Below are positions 25,198-38,072 of a stretch of DNA of 64,000 nucleotides, one piece after another. This stretch comes from Cubamyces lactineus (lineage: Eukaryota; Basidiomycota; Agaricomycetes; Polyporales; Polyporaceae): assembly GCA_022376465.1 (NCBI GenBank), contig JACDTU010000009.1:1302001-1366000 (forward strand), written 5' to 3'. The notes beneath the pieces are model-generated. The model had not been told where the DNA came from, did not search any database, and saw only the letters and a program-made list of their open reading frames with translations. The position numbers and the translations under genes are program-made. Numbering within the stretch: position 1 is the first letter of the stretch; each line of letters starts with the position of its first letter.

Positions 25198-25929
25198 GGT
25201 CGTTCAGGTTCAGCTTGAAGTGGTCGACAAGGGGGTATGCAGTGGGTCCCGGCAAGGAGACTAGCGGCGATCGTACGCGCAGATCCGGGCCCTCAAGTAC
25301 GTAAGTGGTACACGAAGGCGGGCGTGCAGACAAGTTGAGTTTGGACGCCGGCGTTTGGCGGCTTGGGAGGGTTCTGTCCCCGCCTTTCCGCGCCGAGTGT
25401 GGGGCTAGGCAACGGTATGAACGGTGAGATGGAAAGCACACAAGTCGCCCAACTACGAGAATGATTGTACCGGAGCGAGGAAGAGGTTCAGCCAAGCCAA
25501 ACCTCACGCCAATAGACATCTTGTAGTCAGACGCAGGAATGACTCGGCGCAAGAGAAGTGGCTTCGAGACCCCTCGCCCCTGTTCTAAGAACAGCTCACT
25601 CGCTACTCAAACGAGTTCCCATCCCGTAAACACACGTATCGTAGAGCGGTATAAGTTTGGACATGGCGGTCGTGGCCGGGACCAGCTGTCCTACTCGTTG
25701 ACATCGTTCGCAGCGGCCAGATTATGGGTGTTATGTGTTCGACGCGTACACGTGACCGTGTGCTATAGCCAACGCCTCGACGGGATCACTATTCACTAGG
25801 TGTAGGTGTTCGATATGATCATTCATTCATAATCATAGACTGTGGCAGGGGAGTGGAAGATTATATGTCAGTAATGTCGACACATGACACATTGGGCACA
25901 CCCCTCGTCACCAGCACTTCCTATATTCA
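25198..25929. other. Intergenic, F-box gene promoter side
   Basis: About 0.7 kb between the F-box gene start and the 3' end of the next minus-strand gene. It should contain the F-box gene promoter. Nothing else was recognised. Confidence 0.55.
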
Positions 25930-27753
25930 TTACGGAAGTGAGATTTCATTGACACATCCATGGCCCAGCATTCCACCAGTCACCTCCTGGGACTCGTTAT
26001 AGTCGACTCTGGGAACATAGCTCGCTTCCACATCCGTGCCAGACTTGCGATCCGATATGTCAGTGAGCGAGATCGTTTCAGGTTCGGACGAAGGCCATGT
26101 GTCTGTTGCGATAGAGGATCCCAACGATCCGATGACACGCGCGAAATGCATGGTTCCTTGATGGATGGTATCCGAGCAGGATATCGTGTCAGTGGCACCA
26201 CGTCCAAGGTCTCGGTGCACTTCTTGGAGATTGAGGAGGAACCGGGAGACGAGGATCGAAGTGAGGCTGGTGAGAGGACGGCGAACAGATTATGACTATA
26301 TAGCCGGGGATGATACATAAAGTGGGAAGATGCGTACGGTTCCGTGAATATTGTCATGTAGCTTACTGCGAACAGCGCGTCGGTGTAGAGCTATCGCGCC
26401 GGCAGGCACTTCAGTTATCGAACGACGCAATGTCGATTAGCAACCTACCTGACAAACCGTGAAGGTAAGATGCAGCACGTTCAAGACGAGCATAACACTG
26501 AGCGTCCCCTCGTTTACCACCTACCCATGTGTATAGATGGGAAGGGGGCTTACACAAAGTAGATAGCACCTGAAATCAGGATCGTGTGAATGGAGGGAGG
26601 GCTGATGTCAGAAGTCTGACGCACCGTCTCTGAACAAAGTGTGCGCAAAGGAGGGCCAGTGCCCCGCTCGCAGGGTCAGACGCTCCGTCTTGAATGTGGT
26701 GTGCCAAGTGACAGCCATGACAATGGCATCTGCCGCTATGAGTGCAGAGCGAGATGCGATGGTGACTAGGTATAAATCAGAATCAACGATGTGATGCGAC
26801 GTTGACCCGTATACCCTACGCACAGCTGACACGCTAGAAGGTGAGCTTCGATTTTGCCAAAAATTGTTTAAACGGGCGTACTCTTTGACCAACTCTACCG
26901 ACATCGTGTACACGATCGTGCAGCCGCTGTCTTCTCCCCAGTAGTACGTTAGCCAACGGAAAGCCGTCTAGACCAGTTCAATGTGAGTGAACGGCTCAGT
27001 ATGCAACCAAAGGAATCCGTACCAGATTGACACCAAAGTATACACCATAGAGCGACATCACAGGGATGACCAGCAGCCAGTCTCGTGACAATGCGAACAC
27101 GCGGAGGGCCGAGAAGACTGGCGTTGATAGCGTGACAGTACAGCTAGTGTTAGCGAGAGGTGTATGAGTCGTATAATATGCGACGTACGTGCCCAAGGTA
27201 CGTATTGGCAGACGTCCATGATCTGTCCCGCGTAGACGCTGTTTCGACAGCTTTCGAATAGATGATGAGAATTGGCGAAATCAGAACTTTGAGAGTAGCT
27301 GCTGCCCACCTCTGCGATGCACACGATCAACAAGAGTTGTTAGGAACAAGCGTGGTACATGCTCACCTGAAGAGACACGTAAGGGAACGCATTGAACGTC
27401 GTGGTGAACAGAATGAGGGCCAGAGTGAGATAACGGTTCGCAAAGAACAAGATCGACGCTCCAGTGGGCTTCCATCTCCAGAATAGGGCGACCTCGCGGT
27501 CCAGAGTGATCAGGTATTCAAAGCACAGGACAGCTGCGGTGTAAGATCTGAGCTCCTGCAAGATGCATTGTTCGAACAGCATATGCATAGCATACCTGTC
27601 GCCGCAAAGCCGCAGCAGTTCTCGTCGAAACTGTGTCATAGTTGCTATGATGAACATAGAACATCACAGGCAAGCGGTGCGCTACCGTGATGGTACTTAC
27701 AAACTTTCGGTAGCGAGGATGAGCTGAGCCATATCCGCATCTTCGCTTGACAT
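25930..27753 (-). CDS. DUF6533-type seven-helix membrane protein (copy 2)
   Basis: Paralogue of the gene at 21.9 kb, on the opposite strand. ATG 27753 (MSSEDADMAQLILATES). The DUF6533 signature is SYTAAVLCFEYLITLDREVA, followed by GASILFFANRYLTLALILF. Then VYAGQIMDVCQYVPWA, FSALRVFALSRDWLLVIPV, a helix with ALIAADAIVMAVTWHTTF, and the tail VSRFLLNLQEVHRDLG plus HFARVIGSLGSSIA. It ends VNEISLP at 25930. The exon pattern matches copy 1. The two genes bracket the F-box gene and are likely an old local duplication followed by inversion. Function unknown. Confidence 0.8.
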
Positions 27754-28233
27754 GATAAGACCCTAGCGTCAAGCCCGCTGAACCGGAAGCAGTAAAAGAT
27801 GGCAGGAAGCAAAGCTCAGTGTCGTCTACTGAGGCGCAGTTGGTACTGGTCGCTCATATCGAATTGCCCGCAAACAGCATGCCCTGCCATGTTTTCTAGA
27901 CAATCCAATCAGCGCCTGGTCACCAGGCTCGGTCTCCAGCGGCTTACCGTTGAGACACTTCGCCCTTGCAAGGAGCGTGTGTTAGCAGGAAGGAACGACC
28001 GTTCACGCGATTTTCCATCATACGGTCGTCGTTGGCACCGTGCCACCATCCAGGGTTTTGCTGGCGCTTAGATGTGCTCAAGCCATCGGAGCACCGGCCC
28101 GGTGACGGAAGAATCTAGAGAGGCTCCGAGTCGACGCCCGACGCCGATTCAAACGGCGTCGACGAGGACAGCTCTTCATGCGACCACGACGACCAGCCGC
28201 CATCAGCACACCTCGGCCAAGCTGTCGATCACC
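27754..28233. other. Divergent intergenic region
   Basis: About 480 bp between the DUF6533 copy 2 start (minus) and the methyltransferase start (plus). An open frame runs upstream of the chosen methyltransferase ATG, but the sequence is low-complexity and not family-like. No other feature was seen. Confidence 0.5.
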
Positions 28234-29442
28234 ATGACCATCCTCTCTGCCCCGTCCGCTCGCCTACCACCTATCCGGAGGATCCACGAGCATTCGGCCG
28301 ATGTCCTCGAGGGTCTCGTCAAATACCTCCGTACGATCTACAACCCTCCGGTGCGCGGTACTCGTCGCGTCGACCGCAAGCTCGGCAACAAGACGTTGGA
28401 TGGTGCTAGACAAGACGAGGACGCGCTGGCAGTATTGCGCTCGGACGAGTTCGAGAGGGCTTACACAGTCCGCTGGCTCACCGGACTCATCGCGCAAGCC
28501 TCGCTCATACAAGATGGGCCCGCTGAGGACGAGGGGGCCGACCTCGCGGCGTTCGAAGAGAAAGTAGACGTGCTTATTCGGAACGCAGCATCCCTCCTAG
28601 CAGTCTGCGCAGGAACGGCCGCTGCAGGGACCGTCACCCGCAGATTTTCGTTTGGCACCCCTCTCCTCGACTCGTCGATTGAGGTCCAGCTGACGGACAT
28701 CCCGATTTCAGTGGAATCCGATGCCGCTACAGTCGGCGCGCACACTTGGGGCAGTGCGTGCCTCCTCGCGGAGATGATCGCGGAGACTCCAGAGCGATAT
28801 GGTCTTGCCCCAAGTGCCGACGATCCTCAAGCTAGTCTTCGCATTCTCGAACTTGGCGCCGGGACTGGACTTGTTAGCTTGGCCTCGGCAAAACTGCTCT
28901 CTGCAGTGTCCAACAAGACGCAGCAGGTGCCGACGGTGGTAGCGACAGACTACCATCCTGCAGTACTCGAGAATCTGGCCTACAATATCAAGGCGAACTT
29001 CCCGGACGGCATTGCGAGCGGAGTGTCTCTCAGCGCCCACGCCCTAGACTGGTCAATATTCGGTGAAGAGACATTAAAACCCCCTGCTTTGGACGCACCC
29101 CTGGACGAGCCGTTCGACATCATTTTCGGGGCCGATATCGTCTATGAGATTGCGCACGCTCGATGGATCCGCAACACAGTGGCTGCTCTGCTCCGTCGTC
29201 CTACGACAAATACCGGCCCGCAGCCTTGCTTCTACCTTCTCATCCCTCTTCGGCCTACACACGTCTTGGAGGCGCGTGCTATTGAAGACATTTTCCCCCG
29301 GGTGTCGTATTCCCGTAGCGCTGGAAATAGCGGGGAGATGGAACTGTGTATCCTAGACGTCGAGTCTATCCTATGCGAGACGGAAGATCGCCGAGCGGGA
29401 GGTGAGGTCGAGTATTTGCACTACAGGATCGGATGGGCGTGA
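28234..29442 (+). CDS. Methyltransf_16 lysine methyltransferase-like protein
   Basis: Intronless gene for a Class I SAM-dependent methyltransferase of the METTL21/FAM86-like group (Methyltransf_16), whose characterised members methylate lysines on proteins such as elongation factors and chaperones. ATG 28234 is in a good context (ACCATGA); the frame is open 54 codons further upstream but that part is not conserved. Motif I is ILELGAGTGLVSLASAKLL, preceded by the family's GAHTWGSACLLAEMI. Motif post-I is VVATDYHP. The acidic motif IIFGADIVYEIAHARWI corresponds to the usual (D/A)D(V/I)xY. An N-terminal helical extension of about 130 residues precedes the catalytic core. The protein is 402 residues. 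Substrate cannot be told. Confidence 0.88.
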   Translation: MTILSAPSARLPPIRRIHEHSADVLEGLVKYLRTIYNPPVRGTRRVDRKLGNKTLDGARQDEDALAVLRSDEFERAYTVRWLTGLIAQASLIQDGPAEDEGADLAAFEEKVDVLIRNAASLLAVCAGTAAAGTVTRRFSFGTPLLDSSIEVQLTDIPISVESDAATVGAHTWGSACLLAEMIAETPERYGLAPSADDPQASLRILELGAGTGLVSLASAKLLSAVSNKTQQVPTVVATDYHPAVLENLAYNIKANFPDGIASGVSLSAHALDWSIFGEETLKPPALDAPLDEPFDIIFGADIVYEIAHARWIRNTVAALLRRPTTNTGPQPCFYLLIPLRPTHVLEARAIEDIFPRVSYSRSAGNSGEMELCILDVESILCETEDRRAGGEVEYLHYRIGWA

Positions 29443-29883
29443 TGCTTTGGTCGGGTTTCACTTCCTCTGGGTTCCGCGGTATCCGATGGTGCTCGACATA
29501 GACATAGACTATAGACAGCAGATTGTAGTTATGGCGGACGTTACTCTACTGCGTACGGTCACCCTAGATGTATCGGTACACCCAGCGATGTTTATGGTAT
29601 ATACTGTATTATCTAGCATCGCCTCGGGCCGTGCGAGTCGATGCATTCGTACTAACGGACGCCAACGTTCTAGTGCTCCTACGCACGTGAGATGCCGTTT
29701 CACACCCCAACATGGCCGAATCCATCCCAGGTACACTGCAAGAAACATATCATCGGCATGATGTGCGCGCAGCTCGAGGAGCTATATATACACGCACGAT
29801 TCGTCGATCACCCTCGTCGACGATTGCACTGACGCACCGTTCCACTCCAACTTGAACTCAGCCGTCGTTCGACTGCATTCACG
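29443..29883. other. Intergenic, promoter of the second methyltransferase
   Basis: About 440 bp between two plus-strand genes. A TATA box (29783-29790) lies about 95 bp before the next start codon. Nothing else was recognised. Confidence 0.55.
29783..29790 (+). promoter_or_regulatory. TATA box
   Basis: TATATATA about 95 bp upstream of the methyltransferase start at 29884. Confidence 0.5.
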
Positions 29884-31063
29884 ATGAGCAACGCTCCTAC
29901 CTCCGAGTCGCGTGCTCCGCTGGCTGCGCTCGATCCGAGCTTGTATACGATCGACGATGAAGCGTTGGAGTTCATGAAGGCGCTTACGGGCATACAGGAC
30001 CCGGAGGCACTCAAACAACACATTATAGCCGTACAGGCAGAGGCATATGCGGTACGGGGCTCCTTCGATGGTGTTCGCGCAAGCTCGGCTGAAGTCATTG
30101 TTATTGTTGGACAATAAGGTCTTCCCGTACCATTGCATTCGCAGCTTCTCATTTATGAAGTAGGTCACATTATAATCGCGCACCTGGCCGAACCCATGAT
30201 ATCGACCTTGACCTTGGTGCTAGCTTGAAGTTAGGACGGCTGCCGGCGTACCAACAGCTCCTCACGCTCGGCAAGGAACGCAAGGGCGCGGTATTCTTGG
30301 ACATCGGATGCTGTTGTGAGTTGACGATATGGGCGACTGCACTCACATTCCATACTAACGGCTCGGAACCGCAGTCGGCAACGATATCCGGAAAGCCGTG
30401 TACGACGGGTATCCGGTTCAGAACGTCGTCGCGTCCGACCTGCACCCTGGTGGGTAGCGTTTGCTTCGGATTTGGTCTCTATGATCACCGCAGCTCATGG
30501 GGTGGACAGAGTTCTGGGAACTAGGCCACAAGCTCTTCAGATCCACCCCTGAAACGTTCCCGGTCCCGTTCGTCGCCGGGGACGCGTTCGATCCCGCACA
30601 CCTTGCGACCGTGCCCCCGTTCTACACGCCCCCGGACACGTCCGTGCCAGAGTCATCGACGCTCACGTCGCTCAACCCGCTCAGGGGACACGTCTCGGCG
30701 ATCCACGCGTCCTCGTTCTTCCACCTCTTCGACGAGGAGCAGCAGTTCCAGTTGGCTCAGGCTGTCGCGGGGCTGCTTTCCCCCGAGCCAGGGTCGATGA
30801 TCCTTGGCGCGCACGGCGGAAGGAAGGAGAAGGGATACCGTACGGAAACGGGGACGCAGCTCCGTGTTGGTAGGAAGGGACCGATGTTCTGCCATTCGCC
30901 GGAGAGCTGGACGGAGCTGTGGGATGGTCAGATTTTCAAGAAGGGCACGGTGAAGGTCGATGCCGTCTTGCGGGAGTCTCAGAGGAAGGACCTGGAAAGC
31001 GTACCTGGCGTCCCGTCCGGAGTGAAGTCTTATTGGCTTGTCTGGTGTATCACCAGATTGTGA
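29884..31063 (+). CDS. SAM-dependent methyltransferase, AusD-like
   Basis: Class I methyltransferase of the fungal group that includes AusD of meroterpenoid pathways, common as stand-alone genes in Agaricomycetes. ATG 29884 (MSNAPTSESRAPLAALDPSL). Exon 1 ends after IIAVQAEAYA; a short exon gives FPYHCIRSFSFMK. Then GRLPAYQQLLTLGKERKGAV leads into motif I FLDIGCC, and the next exon gives GNDIRKAVYDGYPVQNVVASDLHP. The final exon is FWELGHKLFRSTPETFPVPF to the C-terminus, including HVSAIHASSFFHLFDEEQQF and SWTELWDGQIFKKGTVKVDA. Stop at 31063. No polyketide synthase or terpene cyclase lies nearby, so a cluster role is not supported. Confidence 0.85.
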
Positions 31064-31297
31064 AGAATTTGAGGGCCGTATTATTCACGATAGCTTGTGT
31101 AAACTAGTTGCTCACGATGAAAGTTATCAATAAACCGCCCGGGCATAGACACATCTCAACTCGCTCAGTCTAGATCTGCGTTAATACCCATTTGTGCATT
31201 GATATATTGCTGTACGATGCCTGGGCTGAACGCTTTAGAGCTATATGTAAGAAGATGGTAGAGATAGGAGGGTATAACTTATGTCCAGTCTATAGCA

Positions 31298-34200
31298 TCA
31301 CCAAGTACGTCGCTTGCCGCCCTTTCCCCACTTCTCTATCAAGAACTCCGTCATGAACTCATACAGTTCCCTATTTGCGCCTCTACGGTATATGCTGTGG
31401 TCACTGCAAGCCCATACCGCGTCAGTATTCATATGGCCTCAGACCTTAGCGCAAACCGCCTACATACCTGTCAGTGAACATCCGGAAGCGGAACCCGCGC
31501 ACTTTCTCGGCGGTGAGCATGTCGAGGAGATGCGCCGAGTTGGCGAAGTGCACGTTGTCGTCTCCGCTCCCGTGCGCGAGCAGGAAGTCCGCGTGGTGGA
31601 AGCCGGTCACATTCGAGATCGACGCGGTTACATAGCCATCTGGGTTGACGGCAGGAAGGTTCATGTATCGTTCTGTATAGATTGAGTCTAGAGAAGCCTG
31701 GGTGAGTGGCAAAGATAGAAGAGCAGGTGGAACGTGAAGAGTTCTCACCGTATAGCCGCCAGCTCGTCACGGGCTACGAGGAGGGAAGAGTCAGGGAACG
31801 TATGGATAATGTGTTGTGAGTGAGGTCACTCACTGCTACGGCTATAGCCAGTGAATGCACACCAGCATCAGCCTCGATAACCTTGGAGCTCATAAAGCCA
31901 CCATAGGACTGAGAGTCATGTCAGTGTCCTTCTGAACGGCAGAAAACAAAGGCTATGCGACTGACCCATCCCCAGATCCCAATTCGCTTCGGGTCCACAT
32001 ACTCTTTGGCCGCCCAGATCTTCGCAGCGTTGATCTGGTCAGTCGTCTCCCACCGGCCGAGGTTGTTCTTCACCGGGTTGCGCAGCGAGCGTCCGCGGAA
32101 GCCCGTCCCGCGTCCGTCCACGACGACGACAATGTACTGTAGCTCGGTAACGAGGTATGCATGCCAGTCTTGCTGGAAGCGCACGTCCACCATCTGGGAG
32201 CCGGGTCCTCCGTATACCCTGAAGAGTACTGGGTATTTGGTGCGTCCCGAGTCGTCCATGCGTGGCGGACGCATTTCCAAGACGTTAAGCTCTGCAATAT
32301 GACTTTGTCAGCCGCTTAGGCCGCGAAAGGATAGCGGGAAACAAACCATAGCCATCACTCTCTATAGTAGAATGTGTCACGATAGGCAGCTCATATTGCG
32401 CGAGCGTAGCGTTAAGCTGAGGGTTCTCGGTGAGCACGTAGTCAAAATCTACCGACAGCCAACGCTCAGCTATAAGACTCCGCAAACATCGAAGGGGACG
32501 TGGCCTACTCTTATCGCCTACATGAATGATGCGCTGCCATGGCGCGTGTGGTCCCTTGTAACTCAGCAAATAGAACGCGCCCTTGGGTGAAAAGCTCGCA
32601 TCATAGTACCCAGGACTTGACGTGTCCGTTAACGCCGTCAGTTCTGCCTGCGCCTCCCCCGCGAGCTTCGGGAGAGCAACAGAGTAGATATGGCGTTGGG
32701 TGGAGGATGGATTCGCAGCTTGGAAATATACGAGGCTGCGATCGGAGTCAACAGCGAGAATGCCGGACGTCACTTCCCATTGACCGGAGGTGAGAAAACG
32801 AGGGGTGCTCGAGTTGGCGGGGCTGAAGAGCGCGATGTGGTTGTAGCCCTCGGGTGTGGGGACGATGTCGAGGTATGCAGGCATGTCGTCTGGGGAGAGC
32901 GAGGGCGAAAGAGGGTAAATGGCTTGGATCTGCAGGCGGAATGAGTATTGCGGCGTAATACCTTTGAAAGTCACGTACCGGATCGACCCAGCCATCGTCT
33001 CCCTGCTCGCCATGTTTTCCCAGTTTGCGGACGACTTGCCCGACATTGGCAGGGTCGTTGCCCAAGTCGAAGAAGACCACGCTGCCGTTCTCCGCTGCGC
33101 GCGTTACTTCGCGCACAAGCAACGTATTGTCGGCCAGCCATGCCACTTCGGAGATGATGCTATTGTTTGCCGCCTGCCTGCCCTCCCACTCGAGCTCCAA
33201 TGTCGCACCTTGGGCGACTTCTGTCCCATTCGCACTGCTGCCCAGCTCCTGCATCGTCTCCAGATACTCGTCGAGCTGGAATACGTGTACGGACACGAGA
33301 GGGTTGTTGTATCCAGGTTTCGGATATTTCATGACTACGTGATCCGGGTAGGGAACGACAGTATGAGAATCGTCAGTGGGGTTGTACACGGGATATGTGT
33401 ACTCGTCAACGGCCGTCTCGTCGAATCGCAAGAAAGCGACCTTTGAGGCGTCAGGAGACCACCAGAGGGCGTAATCGGACGAGAAAACTTCCTCCTCATA
33501 CACCCAGTCGGGCACACCGTGGAAGAGGGATGCGTTACCAGACGTAGTAACGCGGATGGGGGACTTGACGTCTCTATATGCAGCGTAAGTCAAAGTTCCA
33601 GTAGACTCTCGTGATATGAGTAGCTTACGACGGAGTTGGGATAACGTAGAGATCGTTTCCTGTCACGAACGCGATGGACTGGCCCGTAGGAGACCATGTA
33701 GCATAGGCTGTGGTGGGTGGATGGCTCGGCGGAATCAATGGCCAAGTTCGTTTGGTGGCGAACTCATGCACGTAGTAATTGCCAAAACTCGAGTGTCGCC
33801 ATTGCTGATGATCTGGTCAGCATCATTTCGCTCGAGACATAAGAGCGTAGCGAATCAAGTAAATCTCAATCGCGATGCTGCAAATGTAGGAAACCGAACG
33901 CAGTCTCTAACCCCTGCACCAGGCGAAGAGGAGGAATCATCAAAACTGAGAACATTATGCATCTGGGGCGGTACGATGACCGCTGCTCGCATTGTCAACT
34001 CGCAGGGTCAGGTTAGACTAGACTTCTTGAATAGGTACGGGTCTGTGTATAGGACGAGCACCACCGATTGCCTTGCTAGCAAGCGCAGTTTTTCCGCGAC
34101 TCAATAATGTGCTCACGCTCACCTTCTTGTAGTCAGCCTTGACGAGGAGATACTTCATGTCAGACGATAGCTTCCAACTAGCCCAATTGAGTGGCCGGCC

Positions 34201-34910
34201 ACGTTCCTATACAATAGCGGTAAGATTTCAGGTGCTTTAAAAGCCTGAGTATATTCCTTACGTCCTTGACGTCGATCAAGGACACCATCTCCTTGGTAGT
34301 ATTCGACTTCAGATCCACAAGGCTGATAGAGGACCCTTCGACAGTTGCGAAGACACCATCTCCAGCTAGACACAGCCCGTGTCAACCACGCCATACCAGC
34401 ATGACGTTCATGCATACCTTCCGGAACCCAGAGGATACTCCTGCTCTGCGCAGCAAAGGTGCCATTGAAGATATGGTCCAATGTAAGATGTTGAACGCCC
34501 TGTATGCGGAATGCTGTGCCTGTGTAAGACCTCGCGGCGAATATGCCGATGAGGACTGCGACAGAAACGAGGGATACGAGGGCAATGACTAGGTATCTGA
34601 CGGACGCTGGCCGTTTCTTGACGGGCTATTCAGTACGATAACCCACACAACGCAATGGTCCATGAGCTCGTCGCACCTTGCCGCTGCCAACTACCAAGTT
34701 GCCTTCGGCCTCAATGGCACGACCCGAGCGCTCAACTCCTTTCTCGAGCAGTTCCTCAGACTCGTCATCTGAGCTTGGTGGGTCAAAAGGTCCCTCGCCG
34801 TAATAAGTTTCTGGCTTAACCGTGACGGGGTATCTCGCGGCCAAGGAGGATGGTCCGTCGTTGTAGAAGCCGGTCTCCTCGTGATCTAGAGGCTCGTACT
34901 GTGCAGGCAT
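31298..34910 (-). CDS. Dipeptidyl peptidase IV (S9B, type II membrane)
   Basis: Serine peptidase removing X-Pro/X-Ala dipeptides, related to yeast Dap2/Ste13 and acting in the vacuole, Golgi or at the surface. ATG 34910 starts a cytosolic tail with acidic patches, then one membrane anchor ([20 protein letters not shown]). The beta-propeller follows ([54 protein letters not shown]). The catalytic domain has [29 protein letters not shown], and the nucleophile motif GWSYGG, interrupted by an intron between Trp and Ser. The catalytic Asp is in GSGDDNVH and the His in SDHSIYRRG. Ends [11 protein letters not shown], stop TGA at 31298-31300. About a dozen exons join in frame. Confidence 0.94.
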
Positions 34911-35192
34911 ATTGCGCCTAGCAGTTGCGCGTCGCCTCGGCCAGGCAGCTCAGAGACAGCGGAGATGCCGAGAGAGTGTGTATGCTGCGAGACGAGACTG
35001 CGAGCCCAACGAGTGTGGGGAAGAAGCCAAGGTGGAGTAAGCGCCGGCCGCGTCGCGTATCGGCCGTGGCGACGCGTTTTTAGCGCCCAACACTTGTGCC
35101 TTTCAGTCGGAAATAGGCCCAAGCCATCCTTCAACTTCCTCCACGACAACGACCTCCACGACCCTCACGACCTCCCTGCAGCTCTGCCCAGC
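34911..35192. promoter_or_regulatory. Divergent promoter between dipeptidyl peptidase IV and Vps1
   Basis: 282 bp between two start codons pointing away from each other. No TATA box is clear. Confidence 0.45.
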
Positions 35193-38072
35193 ATGGACGC
35201 AGACTTGATCAAACTTGTGAACAAGCTCCAGGATACGTTTGCTAACCTCGGTCGGTTTCATTTGCTTTCCGTTCCTCTTGCCCTCGCTCACGCGCCTACA
35301 GGTGGGGAGCTGGATATGCCCCAGCTGGCTGTCGTGCGTACAATCTATACGGGCATAGTATCGTGTTACTAAGATGCGTTCTAGGTGGGGAGCCAGTCTG
35401 CGGGGAAGTCTAGTGTACTCGAGACGTACGTAACTTTAAATTCCTCTTCCACCACATTCATACCGTGACTTACCTCGGAGCAGCATTGTCGGCCGAGATT
35501 TCCTTCCTCGCGGTTCAGGAATTGTGACCCGGAGACCTCTCGTCCTCCAACTCATTCACACGCCTGTCCCGGAAAACCCGACGCAAACGTACACCGAGTG
35601 GGGGCAGTTCCTGCACATTGACAAACGCTTCACCGACTTCGACGAGATCCGCCGGGAAATTGAGCAAGAGACCTTCCGCGTTGCTGGACAGAATAAGGGA
35701 ATTAGCAAGCTCCCCATCCACCTACGGATATACAGCCCCAATGTACTCGATCTCACCCTGGTGGATCTGCCTGGTCTGACGAAGGTGCGTGTGGCTAGTA
35801 GAGTGTGGCCCGATGTGCGGACGGGCGTTGAGTGATTGCATGGCAGATCCCCGTAGGCGATCAACCGAGCGACATCGAACGACAGATCCGGAGCCTTGTC
35901 ATTGATTACATTTCAAAACCGAATTGGTGCGTGCGCTCGCCTCACTAAGACTTTGCTATACCTCAACTATGTATAGCGTCATCCTTGCTGTGTCCGCCGC
36001 GAACGTGGATCTCGCCAACTCAGAAGCTCTCAAGCTTGCGCGACAAGTTGACCCGCAAGGGCGGCGGACTATCGGCGTGCTCACGAAACTTGACCTCATG
36101 GATGCAGGGACGAACGCGCTTGACATCCTTACGGGACGCGTTTACCCGCTCAAGCTGGGCTTTATTGGCGTCGTCAACCGCTCACAAGCGGATATTAACG
36201 CGGAGAAGTCATTGCAAGATGCGTTGGAGACTGAGGCCGAGTTCTTCCGCACGCACCCTGCGTACCGCAACATCGCTCATAAGAACGGCACACGCTACCT
36301 CGCCAAAACGCTCAACCAGGTGCTCATGAACCATATCCGCGACAAGCTCCCAGATATGAAGGCGCGCTTGAATACGCTTATGGGTCAGGCGCAGCAGGAG
36401 CTCAACTCGTTTGGGGATGCTGCTATCTACGGCGACAAGAACCAAGTACGTACCCCAAAAGCCAAATACGATGTGCACGTGTAGCTGACGATATCACAGC
36501 AAGGGGCATTGATTCTCCGGCTCATGACGCAGTTCGCGAGGGATTTCGTCGCTTCTATCGAGGGCACTAGCATGGACATCTCGACAAAGGAGTTGTCCGG
36601 CGGTGCACGGATATACTACATCTTCAATGACGTCTTCGGTCACGCCCTGCAGTCAATTGATGCAACGCACAACCTCGATAACCAGGATATCCGGACTGCG
36701 ATTCGCAACTCAACAGGTCCTCGACCGAGCTTGTTTGTGCCCGAAATTGCTTTCGATCTGCTAGTGAAGCCGCAGATCAAGCTCCTAGAAGCACCGAGCC
36801 TGCGTTGCGTCGAGCTAGTTTACGAGGAGCTTGTGAAGATCTGCCATAACTGCACAAGCTCGGTATGTCTCCTGCCTACGACAGCGAAGCCATCATAGCT
36901 CATGACAATCCAGGAACTACAAAGGTTCCCCCGACTACACGCACAGCTGGTAGAGGTCGTGTCAGAACTGCTCAGGGAACGCCTCGGTCCCACAACCGAG
37001 TACACCCAGAGCCTCATTGACATTCAGACCGCATATATCAACACGAACCACCCCGCGTTCATCTCTGGCTCAGCCGCCGCCGCCACAGCTCTGACCACAG
37101 CACCTCCGAAACAAGTCCTGCCACGGGTAAGTTGTACCTCTTCTATACCGTCGAGCTGCGCGTTGAAGGCCGTAGCACAAACACATCGAGTCCTCACAGA
37201 CCGCTTCCATCGAGTCCATCAACGGTACACCCTCACAAGAAGACGAGGATGAATCGACAGACGAGCCTACGCCTAATGGGACATCAGGCCGGGACGCACG
37301 CTCAGTATCATCTCTGGCGCAAGATCGCTCGCGCGGTGCCGCCTCCGCACCTCCCATCGCGCCTGGTACGGTAGGGTCCTCATCACACCGGCATCACTCC
37401 CCGAAGGGCCACCACAGCTCGTCTCGGCACGTCTCAGGGGCATCGAATGCGCCCGGCAGTGGTACGGCCAAGGAGACGTTCCTCAACTACTTCTTTGGGC
37501 AGAATGGCCCCGGACCATTGGCGGGTTCGACGGTCGAGCGTGCGAGCACGGTGCACAGCGTTGCGCCAGTGGGCAGGGACGTGTCGGGCGCAGACCCAGC
37601 GCTGGAGACGGGGCTCATGGCGGGCAAGCGGTCGATAGAGAACAACGCGGCGTTCGACATGAAGAGCTTGGGCAAGCACATCGAGGCGGTGGGTACTTTG
37701 TATACGTACCAGCTTCTTGTGCCTTGTTACTCAACGGCCCAACAGGCCTCATCGGACAGCAGTGGACACTTGACGATGCGCGAAGAGATGGAGACGAACC
37801 TGATCCGTTCGCTCATCCAATCGTACTTCAACATCGTCCGGCAGACGATCCAGGACCTCGTCCCGAAGGCGATCATGCACCTGCTCGTCAACAACACGTC
37901 GCAGCAAGTTCAGAATCGCCTCGTCGCGTCGCTCTACAAGCCCGAGCTCTTCGGCGACCTCCTGAATGAGGACGAGGCGCTCGTCGCCGAGCGTGCGCGC
38001 GTCAAGGCTCTCCTCGACGCGTATCGCGACGCGTTCAAGACGCTCTCCGAAGTCACACTCAAGTCGACGTAG
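35193..38072 (+). CDS. vps1: Dynamin-like GTPase Vps1
   Basis: Dynamin-family GTPase for vacuolar protein sorting, peroxisome fission and endocytic scission. ATG 35193 ([20 protein letters not shown]). The G1 P-loop [13 protein letters not shown] is preceded by [10 protein letters not shown], with introns on both sides. Then [21 protein letters not shown]3 [11 protein letters not shown] and G4 [10 protein letters not shown]. The middle domain follows ([40 protein letters not shown]). After a Ser/Ala-rich variable linker (about 37.0-37.6 kb), the GTPase effector domain closes the protein ([20 protein letters not shown], then [20 protein letters not shown]). No PH or proline-rich domain, as expected for Vps1. 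Ends [10 protein letters not shown]. Confidence 0.95.

Noticed and set aside
28234..31063. Two methyltransferases plus a peptidase as a secondary-metabolite cluster
   Set aside because: No polyketide synthase, NRPS, terpene cyclase, P450 or transporter is adjacent, and the two methyltransferases belong to different families.
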